A stretch of DNA of 64,000 nt from an uncultured Bacilli bacterium (GTDB lineage Bacteria; Bacillota_I; Bacilli_A; RF39; UBA660), in NCBI GenBank assembly GCA_934167875.1, contig CAKPMC010000002.1:1-64000 (forward strand). Direction: 5' to 3'. Below are positions 24,991-33,742 of the stretch, piece by piece. The notes under the pieces are model-generated. The model saw only the letters and a program-made list of their open reading frames with translations, did not search any database and had not been told where the DNA came from. The position numbers and the translations under genes are program-made. The first letter of the stretch is position 1, and each line of letters begins with the position of its first letter.

Positions 24991-27516
24991 ATGAATAAAA
25001 AGAATGGGTTTACTTTAGTGGAGTTATTAGCAGTAATTATAATTATTGGTATTTTATTACTAATAGCTATACCATCAGTTACTAAGTATTTAAATAGAGG
25101 TAGTAAAGAATATTATAATAGTTTAGAAAATGATATCTTATTAGCAGGTAGAGACTATTTAAATGATTACAGAACGTTACTCCCTAAAGAAATAGGTAAT
25201 GTCACAGTAATAAGTTTGGACGAGTTATTGGGAAATAAGTATATAGATAATGTTCAAGATGATAAAGGAAAAACCTGTGATGCTAAAGTAACAGTAAAGA
25301 AAACTGGTAAGAATAAATATGAATACTATAGTTGTTTAATTTGTGATGATTATCAAAGTAAAAGTGAATATTGTGATTATTCGGAAGACAATAATACTAC
25401 AGTAGAAACTAAGAATTATAAAGTAGAAGTTGAAAAAGATTACTATACAGTAGCTCAAGGATCAAAATTTGAATTACCCTTAGGTAAAGCCTATTATTTA
25501 GGTGAATTAGTAAATAGTAATGTAATAGGTAGTCCTAAGATAATAGATACTAATAAAATAGGTACTACTACAGTTACTTATTCTTATCAAGGAGCTAAGA
25601 AACAAATAAAAGTAGAAGTAATAGATAGTGTGAGTCCCAGTATTCCTCAAGTTGTATTAAAATATGATGATGTTAATGGTAAACTTTATAGAGGAGGTTG
25701 GTATAGTAATAATATTTATGCAGAATTTAAATCCACTGATTATACTAAACCAAACTTAGAGGGAAGTGGAGTTTCATATTATGAAATAAGTAGTAATGGA
25801 AGCGATTGGACTAAATTAAGTAGTAATAACTATACTAGTGATGTAGATGGTAATACTACTTATTTTGTTAGAAGCGTAGATAAATCAGGTAATATAAGTC
25901 AAGCTAATAGTTTTAATTTAAAAATAGACAAGACTAATCCTACATGTACTATTAGTGTAAGTGGTACTAGTGGAAATGATGGTTGGTATAGTAGTGATGT
26001 TGTTTTATCGACAACAGCTAGTCAAATACCAAGTGGTGTTGCAGCAACAACTATAAGTCAAAAAAGTGTTTTAAATAATACGTCAGGTTTAAAGATAACA
26101 GGAACAGTGACTAGTAATGCTGGTAAAGTAGGTAGTTGTAGTACTACTATTAAAATAGATAAAACAGTACCTTCTAAGCCAACTATAACAGCTACTGATA
26201 ATATTTCTAGTAATGATTGGCATATTAATAATTTTAACTTAACCATAAGTGGAGGAAGTAATATAAGCGGCAATATTTATTATTATGGAACTTCTACTAA
26301 TCCTACAACTCAAGCTACATCAATTACTATATCTTCTGCTACATCTGGAACCACTTATTATATTAAAAATTGTAGTAATGCAGGACTTTGTAGTGATAAC
26401 AGTAATTATATAGCTAAATTAGATTTAGCTGATCCAACTACTCCAATAATTAAAGGTGGAAGTAGTAATTGGCTAACAGAACCAGCAACAATATCTTTAC
26501 AGCAAGCTAGTACATCTACTAGTGGCATTAAGCATTATGAATATTATAAAACATCTTCTTCAAGTCTTCCAACTGATAACACTGAAGCAACGGGTACAAC
26601 AACAAACACTTTAACAGTATCAGATGGTGGTACTACATATATTTATTACAGAGCTGTTTCTAATAGTGGTAGAAAAAGTTTATGGAGTCTTCCTCAAGTT
26701 ATAAACTTGAAGTTTAGCATAAAAGACAAAATAATAGCTAATAGTAATGATACCTTTACTATAACTAAAGCATCTCCACAAGAAGTAGCAGAAAATGGTA
26801 TATATTCATCAACAAACACCAATACTGGAGCTAAAACATATTTTTATAGAGGAAATGTTACAAATAATTATGTATCATTTGCAGGATTAATGTGGAGAAT
26901 AGTTCGTGTTAATGAAGATGGAACTATTAGAATAATACTTCAAGATGGAATTAATAATAATCAATTAGTTAAATACTCTGAAACTATAACTGGAATTAAT
27001 TCAATGTACTACAGTAACTCTGCAGTTAAAACATCACTAGAATCATGGTATAATAGTACACTATCATCTTATGATAGCCTAATTGCTACTGAGATGTACT
27101 GTGAACAATCAAGAGTTGTTTGGGGAACCAATAATAAAACAACTAATGGTGAAAAAATATATACTTCATACACACCAACCTTTAAATGTGCTAACGATAA
27201 AACCGGCCACGGAATAATTAATGCTAAAGTAGGAATTCTAAGTGTAGATGAAGTTAGATATGCCGGAAATCAATTTTATGTTGACAATGCTAACAATTAT
27301 TTAACTAACACAAGTGCTGGTTTTTGGACAATGAGTCCAGGTGGCGTTGATAAATCAGATAGTAATTTAGGATGCGTTTGGCCACTAAAAACATCAGGAG
27401 CTATGGGAACCAATCAGTTAGTAAACTCATATTCTATCAGACCAGTAATTAATCTTAATGCCAATATAACTGTAACAGGAACAGGTACAAGTTCTGATCC
27501 TTATATAGTTCATTAA
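24991..27516 (+). CDS. Prepilin-type surface protein with Ig-like and DUF6273-like domains
   Basis: 841 residues, complete. The N-terminus KKNGFTLVELLAVIIIIGILLLIAIPS is a type IV prepilin signal: cleavage after G6, E5 of the mature protein present. A pilin-like head carries Cys pairs (about 92-128). Several Ig-like domains follow (about 150-570), including GTTYYIKNCSNAGLCSDNSNYIA, then one DUF6273-like module (about 575-841) homologous to those at 885-2565. The Ig domain just before the module is clearly paralogous to that at 598-860. Probably a pseudopilin or pilus-tip-like adhesin; no pilus assembly genes are in the window. No matching inverted repeat occurs at the module boundary, so this copy appears fixed. 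Confidence 0.88.
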   Translation: MNKKNGFTLVELLAVIIIIGILLLIAIPSVTKYLNRGSKEYYNSLENDILLAGRDYLNDYRTLLPKEIGNVTVISLDELLGNKYIDNVQDDKGKTCDAKVTVKKTGKNKYEYYSCLICDDYQSKSEYCDYSEDNNTTVETKNYKVEVEKDYYTVAQGSKFELPLGKAYYLGELVNSNVIGSPKIIDTNKIGTTTVTYSYQGAKKQIKVEVIDSVSPSIPQVVLKYDDVNGKLYRGGWYSNNIYAEFKSTDYTKPNLEGSGVSYYEISSNGSDWTKLSSNNYTSDVDGNTTYFVRSVDKSGNISQANSFNLKIDKTNPTCTISVSGTSGNDGWYSSDVVLSTTASQIPSGVAATTISQKSVLNNTSGLKITGTVTSNAGKVGSCSTTIKIDKTVPSKPTITATDNISSNDWHINNFNLTISGGSNISGNIYYYGTSTNPTTQATSITISSATSGTTYYIKNCSNAGLCSDNSNYIAKLDLADPTTPIIKGGSSNWLTEPATISLQQASTSTSGIKHYEYYKTSSSSLPTDNTEATGTTTNTLTVSDGGTTYIYYRAVSNSGRKSLWSLPQVINLKFSIKDKIIANSNDTFTITKASPQEVAENGIYSSTNTNTGAKTYFYRGNVTNNYVSFAGLMWRIVRVNEDGTIRIILQDGINNNQLVKYSETITGINSMYYSNSAVKTSLESWYNSTLSSYDSLIATEMYCEQSRVVWGTNNKTTNGEKIYTSYTPTFKCANDKTGHGIINAKVGILSVDEVRYAGNQFYVDNANNYLTNTSAGFWTMSPGGVDKSDSNLGCVWPLKTSGAMGTNQLVNSYSIRPVINLNANITVTGTGTSSDPYIVH

Positions 27517-27552
27517 AAAAATTAGGTATTCACACGAATATCTAATTTTTAT
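27515..27552 (+). terminator. Intrinsic terminator after the prepilin-like gene
   Basis: AAAATTAGGTATTC-acac-GAATATCTAATTTT with flanking A and T runs; it also lies just beyond the 3' end of the minus-strand gene at 27565. Confidence 0.85.
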
Positions 27553-27564
27553 TTATATATTATA

Positions 27565-27813
27565 TTATATATATTTTTTATATTTATTATATAATTTCAT
27601 TAGTTCAAGATAAGTGTTTTTACTAACATCATTTTGTAACTTTTTCCAAATTTCCTCACTATTATCAAATAATTCTTCCCAATAATTTTTAATATAAAAA
27701 TAAATAGTATTAATTTCCATATCACTTACTTGATAATTATTATTGTTAATAAATTTTATAATATCTTCTTTTTTTAATTTATCAATATAACTTTTTAATA
27801 TTTGTTTTTGCAT
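27565..27813 (-). CDS. Small DUF2624-like helical protein
   Basis: 82 residues. The pattern LKKEDIIKFINNNNYQVSDMEINTIYFYIKNYWEELFDNSEEIWKKLQNDVSKNTYLELMKLYNKYKK resembles the DUF2624 (YqfT) family of Bacilli, which is small and helical and of unknown function. AGGAGG lies at the right distance upstream on the minus strand, which makes it a real gene. It is divergent from the PBP gene at 27881. Confidence 0.7.
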   Translation of the reverse strand: MQKQILKSYIDKLKKEDIIKFINNNNYQVSDMEINTIYFYIKNYWEELFDNSEEIWKKLQNDVSKNTYLELMKLYNKYKKYI

Positions 27814-27880
27814 TTTTACCTCCTAACAAAATATATGTAAGTTTTTCATCTTTTAATACAAACTAATAATGGTGATAAAA

Positions 27881-29911
27881 ATGAATATAAAGACATTTAA
27901 TATTAATAAACGTATAAATGTATTAAGTATTATTATAATTATTATATTTTTAATTTTAATTATTAATTTAATATATATTATTTGTTTTAAATCTAATTTT
28001 TATCAAAAAAAATTACTTGAACTAACAGATGTTACTATATATGGTGAAAGTGCACCTAGAGGTAGAATTTATGATCGTAATTATAACTTATTAGTAGATA
28101 ATGATAAAGTTCCAGTAATTTATTATAAAAAACAAGCTAACATAACCAGTAAAGAAGAAATTGAATTAGCATATTCATTAATTGATTTAATTGAATTACC
28201 ATATGAGAAATTATTAACTAGAAATTTAAAAGAATTTTATTTAGTAATATATAAAGAAGAATGTAATGAAAAAATTGCTAAAGAAGAATGGGATAAATTA
28301 AAGAAAAGAATATTAACTAGTACTGATATTGATAATTTAAAGATTTCTAGAATAACTGATGAAGATTTAAGTGTATTTAATGATAATGATAAAAAGGCTG
28401 CTTATTTATATTATTTAATGAATCAGGGATATTCTTATTCAGAAAAAATTATTAAGAGTAATGCCACTGATAGTGAATATGCTTATTTTTCAGAAAATAA
28501 TTCTGATTTAAAAGGCTTTGATACTAAAGTTACTTGGAAAAGAATATATAAATATGGAGATACTTTAAAAAGTATTTTAGGTAGTGTTGGTAGTATTCCA
28601 AAAGAGGAAAAAGAATATTATTTAAATAATGGTTATGCCCTAACAGATATAGTTGGTTTAAGTAATATAGAAAAACAGTATGAAGAACTATTACGAGGTT
28701 CTAAGGCAGAATATAAAAAAATTAATAATAATCAATTAGTTTTAGTAAAAGAAGCCAAAAGAGGAAAAGATATTGTTCTTAATATTGATATTAATCTACA
28801 GAAAGAAGTAGATAGTATAATTGATTTTTATTTAAAAAGAGCTAAAGGTGAAGCTAATACCAAATATTTAAGTAAGACTTATGTCGTGATTCAAAGACCT
28901 AATACCGGTGAAGTTTTAGCTATATCAGGTAGACAAATATTAAAACAAGATAATAAATATAATACTTATGATATAACGCCATATGCACTAACTGATCCTA
29001 TGACTCCTGGTTCGGTAGTAAAAGGTGCATCAATGTTAGTAGGATATAATACTGGTGTTGTTAAGATGGGTGAATATATGACTGATGAATGTATTAAACT
29101 TGCTAATATCCCAGCTAAATGTTCATCACATAGAGTAGGAAGATTAAATGATATAGTAGCTTTAGCTGAATCAAGTAATGTTTATCAGTTTAAGATAGCA
29201 ATGAAGGTAGCAAAAGCTGATTATAAGTATAATAAGAAAATTGAAATTGATCCCAGTGCTTTTGATATATATCGAAATACATTTAAAGAGTTTGGACTAG
29301 GCATAAAAACAGGAATAGACTTACCAGTAGAAAGTTTAGGTTATAGTGGTAAAAATAGAGCTGCTGATTTATTGCTTAATTTTGCTATTGGTCAATATGA
29401 TAGTTATACTCCAGTCCAATTATCACAGTATATTACTACTATCGCATCAAATGGTAAAAGGTTGGAACCACACTTATTAAAAGAAATTCATGATAGTAGT
29501 GATAATGAAGAGATAGGTAAATTAATAAAAGTAATTGAACCTAATATTCTAAATACAGTAAATACTAAAGAGGAATATTTAAAACGAGTTCAAGAAGGAT
29601 TTGTTGCCGTTATGGAAATTGGTTTAGGAAAAAGAGTTATGGGTAATAGTCCCAGTCCAGCAGGAAAAACAGGAACGAGTGAAAGTTTTATTGATGCTGA
29701 TGGTGACGGTAAAATAGATACAGAAACAGTTAGTAATGCTTTTGTTGGCTATGCTCCAAGTTATGATCCGGTAATGTCTATAACCGTTACTTCCCCAGAT
29801 GTAGCTCATTTTACTAATGGTAATACATATTTATCTTATATGAATCGTTTAATAGCTAGAAAAATATCTAATAAATATTTTGAAATGTTTAAAGTTGATG
29901 AAAAAAAGTAA
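27881..29911 (+). CDS. Class B penicillin-binding protein (PBP2/elongation or sporulation type)
   Basis: 676 residues with an N-terminal anchor (about 13-35), dimerisation motif APRGRIYDRNYNLLVDND, and transpeptidase domain with SxxK at S378 (TPGSVVK), SSN (AESSNVYQF) and KTG (PAGKTGTSES). No PASTA repeats. Just after KTG is an EF-hand-like loop, DADGDGKIDTE, which could bind calcium. The start at 27881 follows GGTGAT; an ATG at 27869 is upstream of that site. Probably the elongation PBP2 or a spore-cortex PBP; no rodA is adjacent. Confidence 0.9.
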   Translation: MNIKTFNINKRINVLSIIIIIIFLILIINLIYIICFKSNFYQKKLLELTDVTIYGESAPRGRIYDRNYNLLVDNDKVPVIYYKKQANITSKEEIELAYSLIDLIELPYEKLLTRNLKEFYLVIYKEECNEKIAKEEWDKLKKRILTSTDIDNLKISRITDEDLSVFNDNDKKAAYLYYLMNQGYSYSEKIIKSNATDSEYAYFSENNSDLKGFDTKVTWKRIYKYGDTLKSILGSVGSIPKEEKEYYLNNGYALTDIVGLSNIEKQYEELLRGSKAEYKKINNNQLVLVKEAKRGKDIVLNIDINLQKEVDSIIDFYLKRAKGEANTKYLSKTYVVIQRPNTGEVLAISGRQILKQDNKYNTYDITPYALTDPMTPGSVVKGASMLVGYNTGVVKMGEYMTDECIKLANIPAKCSSHRVGRLNDIVALAESSNVYQFKIAMKVAKADYKYNKKIEIDPSAFDIYRNTFKEFGLGIKTGIDLPVESLGYSGKNRAADLLLNFAIGQYDSYTPVQLSQYITTIASNGKRLEPHLLKEIHDSSDNEEIGKLIKVIEPNILNTVNTKEEYLKRVQEGFVAVMEIGLGKRVMGNSPSPAGKTGTSESFIDADGDGKIDTETVSNAFVGYAPSYDPVMSITVTSPDVAHFTNGNTYLSYMNRLIARKISNKYFEMFKVDEKK

Positions 29912-29929
29912 AATTATGTAAAAAAGTTT

Positions 29930-29958
29930 TTGCATTTTTATAAATACTAATGTATAAT
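29930..29958 (+). promoter_or_regulatory. Promoter of rpmG
   Basis: TTGCAT (29930-29935) and TATAAT (29953-29958) with a 17-base spacer, about 30 bases before the rpmG start. Confidence 0.75.
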
Positions 29959-29985
29959 ACATATAGGAAACAAGGAGGGATTATT

Positions 29986-30150
29986 GTGGCAAAGGTAGGA
30001 AATAGACAAAATAAGACTTTAGTTTGTACTGTTTGCGGTAAAGAAGGATATAGAAAAAGCAAAAATGTAAAAAACACAACTGACCGTTTAGAACTTAGTA
30101 AATACTGCTCTAACTGTAGAAAACATACTACACATAAGGAAAAGAAGTAG
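29986..30150 (+). CDS. rpmG: 50S ribosomal protein L33, zinc-binding form
   Basis: 54 residues with two CxxC pairs (CTVCG near 15, CSNC near 41), so this is the zinc-dependent form of L33. It starts at a GTG (VAKVGNRQNKTLVC) preceded by AAGGAGGG; the open frame upstream is not coding. Unlike Bacillus, no secE-nusG follows; efp comes next. Confidence 0.92.
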   Translation: MAKVGNRQNKTLVCTVCGKEGYRKSKNVKNTTDRLELSKYCSNCRKHTTHKEKK

Positions 30151-30199
30151 GGTTATATTTAGTGCTTAGACATCTATTAATTATTCTAAATTAATAGAA

Positions 30200-30316
30200 A
30201 TGTAGGCTAACCAAGTAACAGGTCGTCTTTCAAAAAAAGAAGCAAAAGGAATGTATGCAAATCCTTCTGTTATTAATCAAAGAAAGAAAATTATTAAAAT
30301 AGGAAAAAGAAGATAG
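30200..30316 (+). pseudogene. Possible remnant of a small basic protein gene between rpmG and efp
   Basis: From 30206 an open frame encodes a protein-like basic peptide of 36 residues beginning ANQVTGRLSKKEAKGMYANP and ending KIGKRR, with a TAG stop at 30314. The only upstream ATG (30200) is followed at once by TAG, and no ribosome binding site is seen. The stop is followed directly by a hairpin (AGGAGAAT-tatg-ATTCTCCT, 30315-30334), as at the ends of real genes. It may be a gene broken by one substitution, or a chance frame. Confidence 0.35.
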
Positions 30317-30360
30317 GAGAATTATGATTCTCCTATTGGTTTATTAAAGGAGGTCTAAAA

Positions 30361-30918
30361 ATGATCAATACAAACGATTTAAAAGTTGGAATGACTATCC
30401 AAATGGATGGTAATATTTTTACTGTTTTAGAAACTGGACATGTAAAACCAGGTAAAGGAGCTGCTTTCGTTACAGCTAAATTAAAAAACTTAAGAACAGG
30501 TTCTATCATTGAAGAAAGATTTAATGCTGGTACTAAAGTAGAATCAGCTCGTATTGAAAAAAGAGATATGCAATATCTATATGAAATGAGTGGAACTTAC
30601 TACTTTATGAATATGGAAACTTATGATCAAATAGAATTAAGTAAAGATACATTAGGTGATGATGCTAAATACTTAAAAGAAAACTTAATGGTTAATATTA
30701 CTTTTTATGAAGGTGAAGTATTAGGACTTTCACTTCCTGATAAAATTGAATATGTAATTACTCATTCAGAACCAGCTGTAAAAGGTAATACATCAAGTGG
30801 AGCTATGAAAGATGCAACACTTGAAAATGGTATGACTATTAAAGTTCCATTATTCATTGAAGAAGGAGAAACTATTTTAGTTACTACTAAAGATGGAAAA
30901 TATGCATCTCGTGCTTAA
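30361..30918 (+). CDS. efp: Elongation factor P
   Basis: 185 residues, full length, with KOW-like and two OB domains. The tip loop is HVKPGKGAAFVTAK with K32, the residue that is modified in many bacteria. The C-terminus ends IEEGETILVTTKDGKYASRA. EF-P relieves ribosome stalling at proline runs. AAAGGAGGTCTAAAA precedes the ATG. Confidence 0.95.
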   Translation: MINTNDLKVGMTIQMDGNIFTVLETGHVKPGKGAAFVTAKLKNLRTGSIIEERFNAGTKVESARIEKRDMQYLYEMSGTYYFMNMETYDQIELSKDTLGDDAKYLKENLMVNITFYEGEVLGLSLPDKIEYVITHSEPAVKGNTSSGAMKDATLENGMTIKVPLFIEEGETILVTTKDGKYASRA

Positions 30919-30932
30919 GAGATGCTTTTTTT
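30904..30932 (+). terminator. Intrinsic terminator after efp
   Basis: GCATCTC pairs with GAGATGC across the efp stop codon, followed by seven T residues. Confidence 0.85.
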
Positions 30933-30947
30933 GACTAAGGAGACAAA

Positions 30948-31547
30948 ATGAAGGATACAAAAACATTTATATATAATGCAGATAAATTATATTATTTTAA
31001 AAAAGAAATCACTTTAGAAAAGCAAGCAGTTAGAACAACTGGCATTCATTTTGATTTAGAAGCATCAAAAGGTTTAACAAAATCAAAGCAGAAAAGAAAT
31101 ATAAAAAAAGCAATGAAAAAGTTAATAAATAATAGTGATGTTATTATGGCAAGTAGTGATTTTGCTGTCGGTGACACTATCATAACTTCTCAAGGAGTAA
31201 TAATAGGCGATATACCAGCTTCAATCTTTTCTAAAGCAGAATTTAAACAAGATCAAAGAATAAATGATATATCAGCTAATTTTATCAATGACGCATATGT
31301 AGATAGTAAAGAACGCGTGTATGAACAAAATTTTGATTTAATTGATTTAACATATTTAGATTTATGTAAAAACTTATTAACTTCTGACATACAATTAGAT
31401 AACGATGTTTACCTAACTTTGCTAGATTGTTTAATAGAAGTAGCTCAACCAATAAAATCAGATAGCTATGAATCAAATAGATCAACAATTGAAACAAACT
31501 ATCAAAAATACTTATCAAAAGTAAAAACTAATTCACAAGAATATTAA
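30948..31547 (+). CDS. Unknown soluble protein
   Basis: 199 residues, no signal peptide. The first half contains basic helices (GLTKSKQKRNIKKAMKKLINNSDVIMASSDF near 47-78); the rest mixes strands and helices (DTIITSQGVIIGDIPASIFSKAEF). AAGGAGACAAA precedes the ATG. It sits between efp and the sporulation group, with terminators on both sides. Not recognised; the TTHA or Asp23 families were considered without clear support. Confidence 0.65.
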   Translation: MKDTKTFIYNADKLYYFKKEITLEKQAVRTTGIHFDLEASKGLTKSKQKRNIKKAMKKLINNSDVIMASSDFAVGDTIITSQGVIIGDIPASIFSKAEFKQDQRINDISANFINDAYVDSKERVYEQNFDLIDLTYLDLCKNLLTSDIQLDNDVYLTLLDCLIEVAQPIKSDSYESNRSTIETNYQKYLSKVKTNSQEY

Positions 31548-31563
31548 TCATATTCTTTTTTTT
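31537..31563 (+). terminator. Intrinsic terminator
   Basis: AAGAATAT-taatc-ATATTCTT followed by T residues, overlapping the stop codon of the gene before it. Confidence 0.8.
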
Positions 31564-31596
31564 ATATCATATCATGTACCAAAAGGAGAAATGGAT

Positions 31597-32115
31597 ATGA
31601 TAAATAAACAGAGTTTATGGTTTTTAACATTATTTAGTTTGATATTAGTACTAAGTGTATATTATATTACTATGCCTAATGAGTTACTTCTTACTAATAA
31701 CAGTAATTATTTAGAAAGCGAAAAGACAAATTCGGAGGTAAACAACGAAACAAGCGTAACAGTATCAGAAAGCGAATTATTAGTAGCTATGCGTGTAAAT
31801 CTAGAAGAAGAACGTAGTCAAACTATAGCTGATTTAAGAACAACTTTGACTAATGAGGAGGCAACAAGTGAAGAAAAAAATAATGCTTACGAACAAATTA
31901 AATATATTACTGATTTAAAAGGACAGGAAGAGGCGATAGAAGAAAAATTAAAGAAAGAATTTAGTTTAGAATGTTTTGTTAAAGTAGACAATAATGAGGT
32001 TAAAGTAGTAGCAATTAAAGATAAACATGATACAGCTTTAGCCAATAATATTATGAAAAGTGTTCAAGCAGAATTCAAAAATAAGGTATATGTAACAGTA
32101 AAATTCGAAAAATAG
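31597..32115 (+). CDS. spoIIIAH: Stage III sporulation protein AH-like
   Basis: 172 residues. One N-terminal membrane segment (INKQSLWFLTLFSLILVLSVYYIT, then MP) is the SpoIIIAH signature. A low-complexity linker leads to an extracytoplasmic domain (about 50-172) with AMRVNLEEERSQTIADLRTTLTNEEATSEEKNNAYEQIKYI and a C-terminal ring-forming fold. In sporulation SpoIIIAH on the mother-cell side binds SpoIIQ across the intermembrane space. The other spoIIIA genes are not here, although the locus continues with sporulation-like genes. The start at 31597 has a better distance to AAAGGAG than 31591. Confidence 0.85.
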   Translation: MINKQSLWFLTLFSLILVLSVYYITMPNELLLTNNSNYLESEKTNSEVNNETSVTVSESELLVAMRVNLEEERSQTIADLRTTLTNEEATSEEKNNAYEQIKYITDLKGQEEAIEEKLKKEFSLECFVKVDNNEVKVVAIKDKHDTALANNIMKSVQAEFKNKVYVTVKFEK

Positions 32116-32139
32116 GTAAAATAACTATTCTATTTTTTC
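32107..32139 (+). terminator. Intrinsic terminator after spoIIIAH
   Basis: GAAAAATAG pairs with CTATTTTTTC across the stop codon. Confidence 0.65.
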
Positions 32140-32196
32140 ACTTTCACATACAATACTATGAGTAATTATGTGTAGAAAAAATAGAGGAGTGAGATA

Positions 32197-32403
32197 GTGA
32201 ATACAAAAATTCTAACTAAGAGAGAAAAAGAAGTTTTCTCTTTACTTATTTTAAATAAAACTACTAAAGATATAGCTAATGAATTAGGAATTAGTGAAAA
32301 AACAGTTAGAAATCATATTTCTAATGTGATACAGAAATTAGATGTTAATGGCAGAGCAGTAGCTGTTGTTGAACTATTAAAATTAAAAGAAATAGAATTA
32401 TAG
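32197..32403 (+). CDS. gerE: LuxR-type HTH regulator, GerE-like
   Basis: 68 residues, made of a single LuxR/GerE HTH domain: LTKREKEVFSLLILNKTTKDIANELGISEKTVRNHISNVIQKLDVNGRAVAVVELLKL. GerE of Bacillus is similarly short (about 74 residues) and acts late in the mother cell. The neighbours spoIIIAH and gerM support the GerE assignment. The start is a GTG after GAGGAGTGAGA. Confidence 0.82.
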   Translation: MNTKILTKREKEVFSLLILNKTTKDIANELGISEKTVRNHISNVIQKLDVNGRAVAVVELLKLKEIEL

Positions 32404-32429
32404 GAATAAACAAAAGTTTATTCTTTTTT
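32404..32429 (+). terminator. Intrinsic terminator after the gerE-like gene
   Basis: GAATAAAC-aaaa-GTTTATTC followed by six T residues, starting at the stop codon. Confidence 0.85.
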
Positions 32430-32478
32430 CTTCTAAATATTAAAATTAAACATAGATTTAAGTAGGTAGGGTGATAAC

Positions 32479-33435
32479 ATGTTAAAAAGAAAAGCACTTA
32501 GAAAGATTATTATTACTACGTTTTCCTTTTTAATAGTATTTGTAATTTGTATAATTCCTGAAAAAATAAATAGTAATAAAGACTATTTAAATCCTGATAT
32601 TAATATTGAATATGTTTCCAATCTTGGTACTAATGAAATTTATCTATTAGGACCTAATAATTATTTAGTTAAAACTAATATTTTATTAGAAGAAGATAAT
32701 TTAAATAGTAAAATAAGAGGAATTATTAATTATTTGACTATTCAAAAAAACGATAAAATTCCAACTGGCTTATCTGGTATTATTCCGACTAATACTAAAT
32801 TAAATAATATTGAATTAAAAGATAAAGTAGCAATCCTTGATTTTTCAGAGGAACTATTAAATACTACTTTAGAATTGGAAGAAAGAGTAATAGAATCAAT
32901 TACTTATAGTGTAATTAACTTAAATGAGGTAGCCGGTGTTACTATTAAAATAAATGGTAATGTTTTAAGTGAACTTCCTAAAACTAAGAAAAAAATACCA
33001 GAAGTCATAACTAGAGACTTTGGTATTAATAAAGTGTTTGATATTGATAATCTAAATGGTATTCAAAAGGTTACTTTATATTATCTTGATAAAATTAGTA
33101 ATAATAATTACTATGTACCAGTTACTAAATATCTAAATGATGATAGAGAAAAAATAAATATTATAATAGATAATTTATCAAGTAATTATATTTATGAATC
33201 TAGTTTAGTATCTTTACTTAATCAGGATACACAATTAATTAACTATGAACTTCAGGACGAAATAATGACACTTAATTTTAATCAAAGTATTTTTACTAAT
33301 AATAAACTACTAGAAGAAGTTACTTATACTATAGCTGAATCAGTATGTGATACTTATAAAGTCAAAAGCGTTATTTTTGAAGTAAATGGTGAAGCTCTAT
33401 ATACTACTAATCAATGCTATAACGAAAATAAATAA
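32479..33435 (+). CDS. gerM: GerM-like sporulation/germination protein with two GerMN domains
   Basis: 318 residues. One N-terminal membrane segment (about 9-27) and two extracytoplasmic GerMN domains (about 40-165 and 190-310), each with a LDFSEELL- or LNFNQSIF-like strand and a TYS/TYTIAE helix. GerM is a mother-cell protein needed for the SpoIIIAH-SpoIIQ complex and for germination. That link fits the nearby spoIIIAH. There is no lipobox, whereas B. subtilis GerM is a lipoprotein. GTAGGGTGATAAC precedes the ATG. Confidence 0.85.
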   Translation: MLKRKALRKIIITTFSFLIVFVICIIPEKINSNKDYLNPDINIEYVSNLGTNEIYLLGPNNYLVKTNILLEEDNLNSKIRGIINYLTIQKNDKIPTGLSGIIPTNTKLNNIELKDKVAILDFSEELLNTTLELEERVIESITYSVINLNEVAGVTIKINGNVLSELPKTKKKIPEVITRDFGINKVFDIDNLNGIQKVTLYYLDKISNNNYYVPVTKYLNDDREKINIIIDNLSSNYIYESSLVSLLNQDTQLINYELQDEIMTLNFNQSIFTNNKLLEEVTYTIAESVCDTYKVKSVIFEVNGEALYTTNQCYNENK

Positions 33436-33473
33436 AAACTCAGGTGGTTATTTAATTAGCCATCTGAGTTTTA
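33435..33473 (+). terminator. Intrinsic terminator after gerM
   Basis: AAAACTCAGGTGG pairs with CCATCTGAGTTTT across an AT-rich loop; T-rich flank. Confidence 0.8.
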
Positions 33474-33502
33474 ATAAATTTTTATAAATCTGTGCTGTTC
33501 GA

Positions 33503-33531
33503 TTGTATTATTAGTTTACTAATTGTATAAT
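33503..33531 (+). promoter_or_regulatory. Promoter of the candidate toxin mRNA
   Basis: TTGTAT (33503-33508) and TATAAT (33526-33531) with a 17-base spacer; expected start near 33538. It drives the small hydrophobic peptide gene at 33597. Confidence 0.65.
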
Positions 33532-33551
33532 CGAATATAGGGAATACTAAC

Positions 33552-33742
33552 TGTTGAGTACTTGCCAACTTCTTATAGGAAGGAGGCTTGATATTTGTGA
33601 AGAAAAAAGATTTACTAATCTCATTTCTAATACTAATTATCATTTTATTAATAGTCTCTTTAATGATTCTATGCATAAAAAAATAGTACTCAATCTGCAT
33701 TAGATTAAGTACTAAACCAATTATTTGGGTAAGTACTCAACA
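33552..33742 (+). repeat. 12-base inverted repeat enclosing the candidate toxin gene
   Basis: TGTTGAGTACTT at 33552-33563 is perfectly complementary to 33731-33742. In the toxin mRNA this would pair the 5' leader with the 3' region. In addition GGAGGCTT of the Shine-Dalgarno (33582-33589) can pair with AAGCTTCC at 33778-33785. Both are features of translation-blocking folds in type I toxin mRNAs. Confidence 0.6.
33597..33686 (+). CDS. 29-residue hydrophobic peptide, candidate type I toxin
   Basis: GTG start with AAGGAGG 11 bases upstream. The peptide has a basic start (MKKKD), a single membrane helix of about 20 residues rich in Leu and Ile, and a CIKK end. This is the size and shape of TxpA/BsrG/Fst-like type I toxins. 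It has its own good promoter (33503), a potential mRNA fold closed by a 12-base inverted repeat, and a convergent antisense RNA over its 3' end. A TTG at 33588 is an alternative start in the same frame. Assignment is by architecture, not sequence similarity. Confidence 0.6.
   Translation: MKKKDLLISFLILIIILLIVSLMILCIKK

Noticed and set aside
33482..33700. Minus-strand open frame of 72 codons
   Set aside because: It overlaps the better supported small peptide gene and its promoter, has no ribosome binding site and no recognisable domain.
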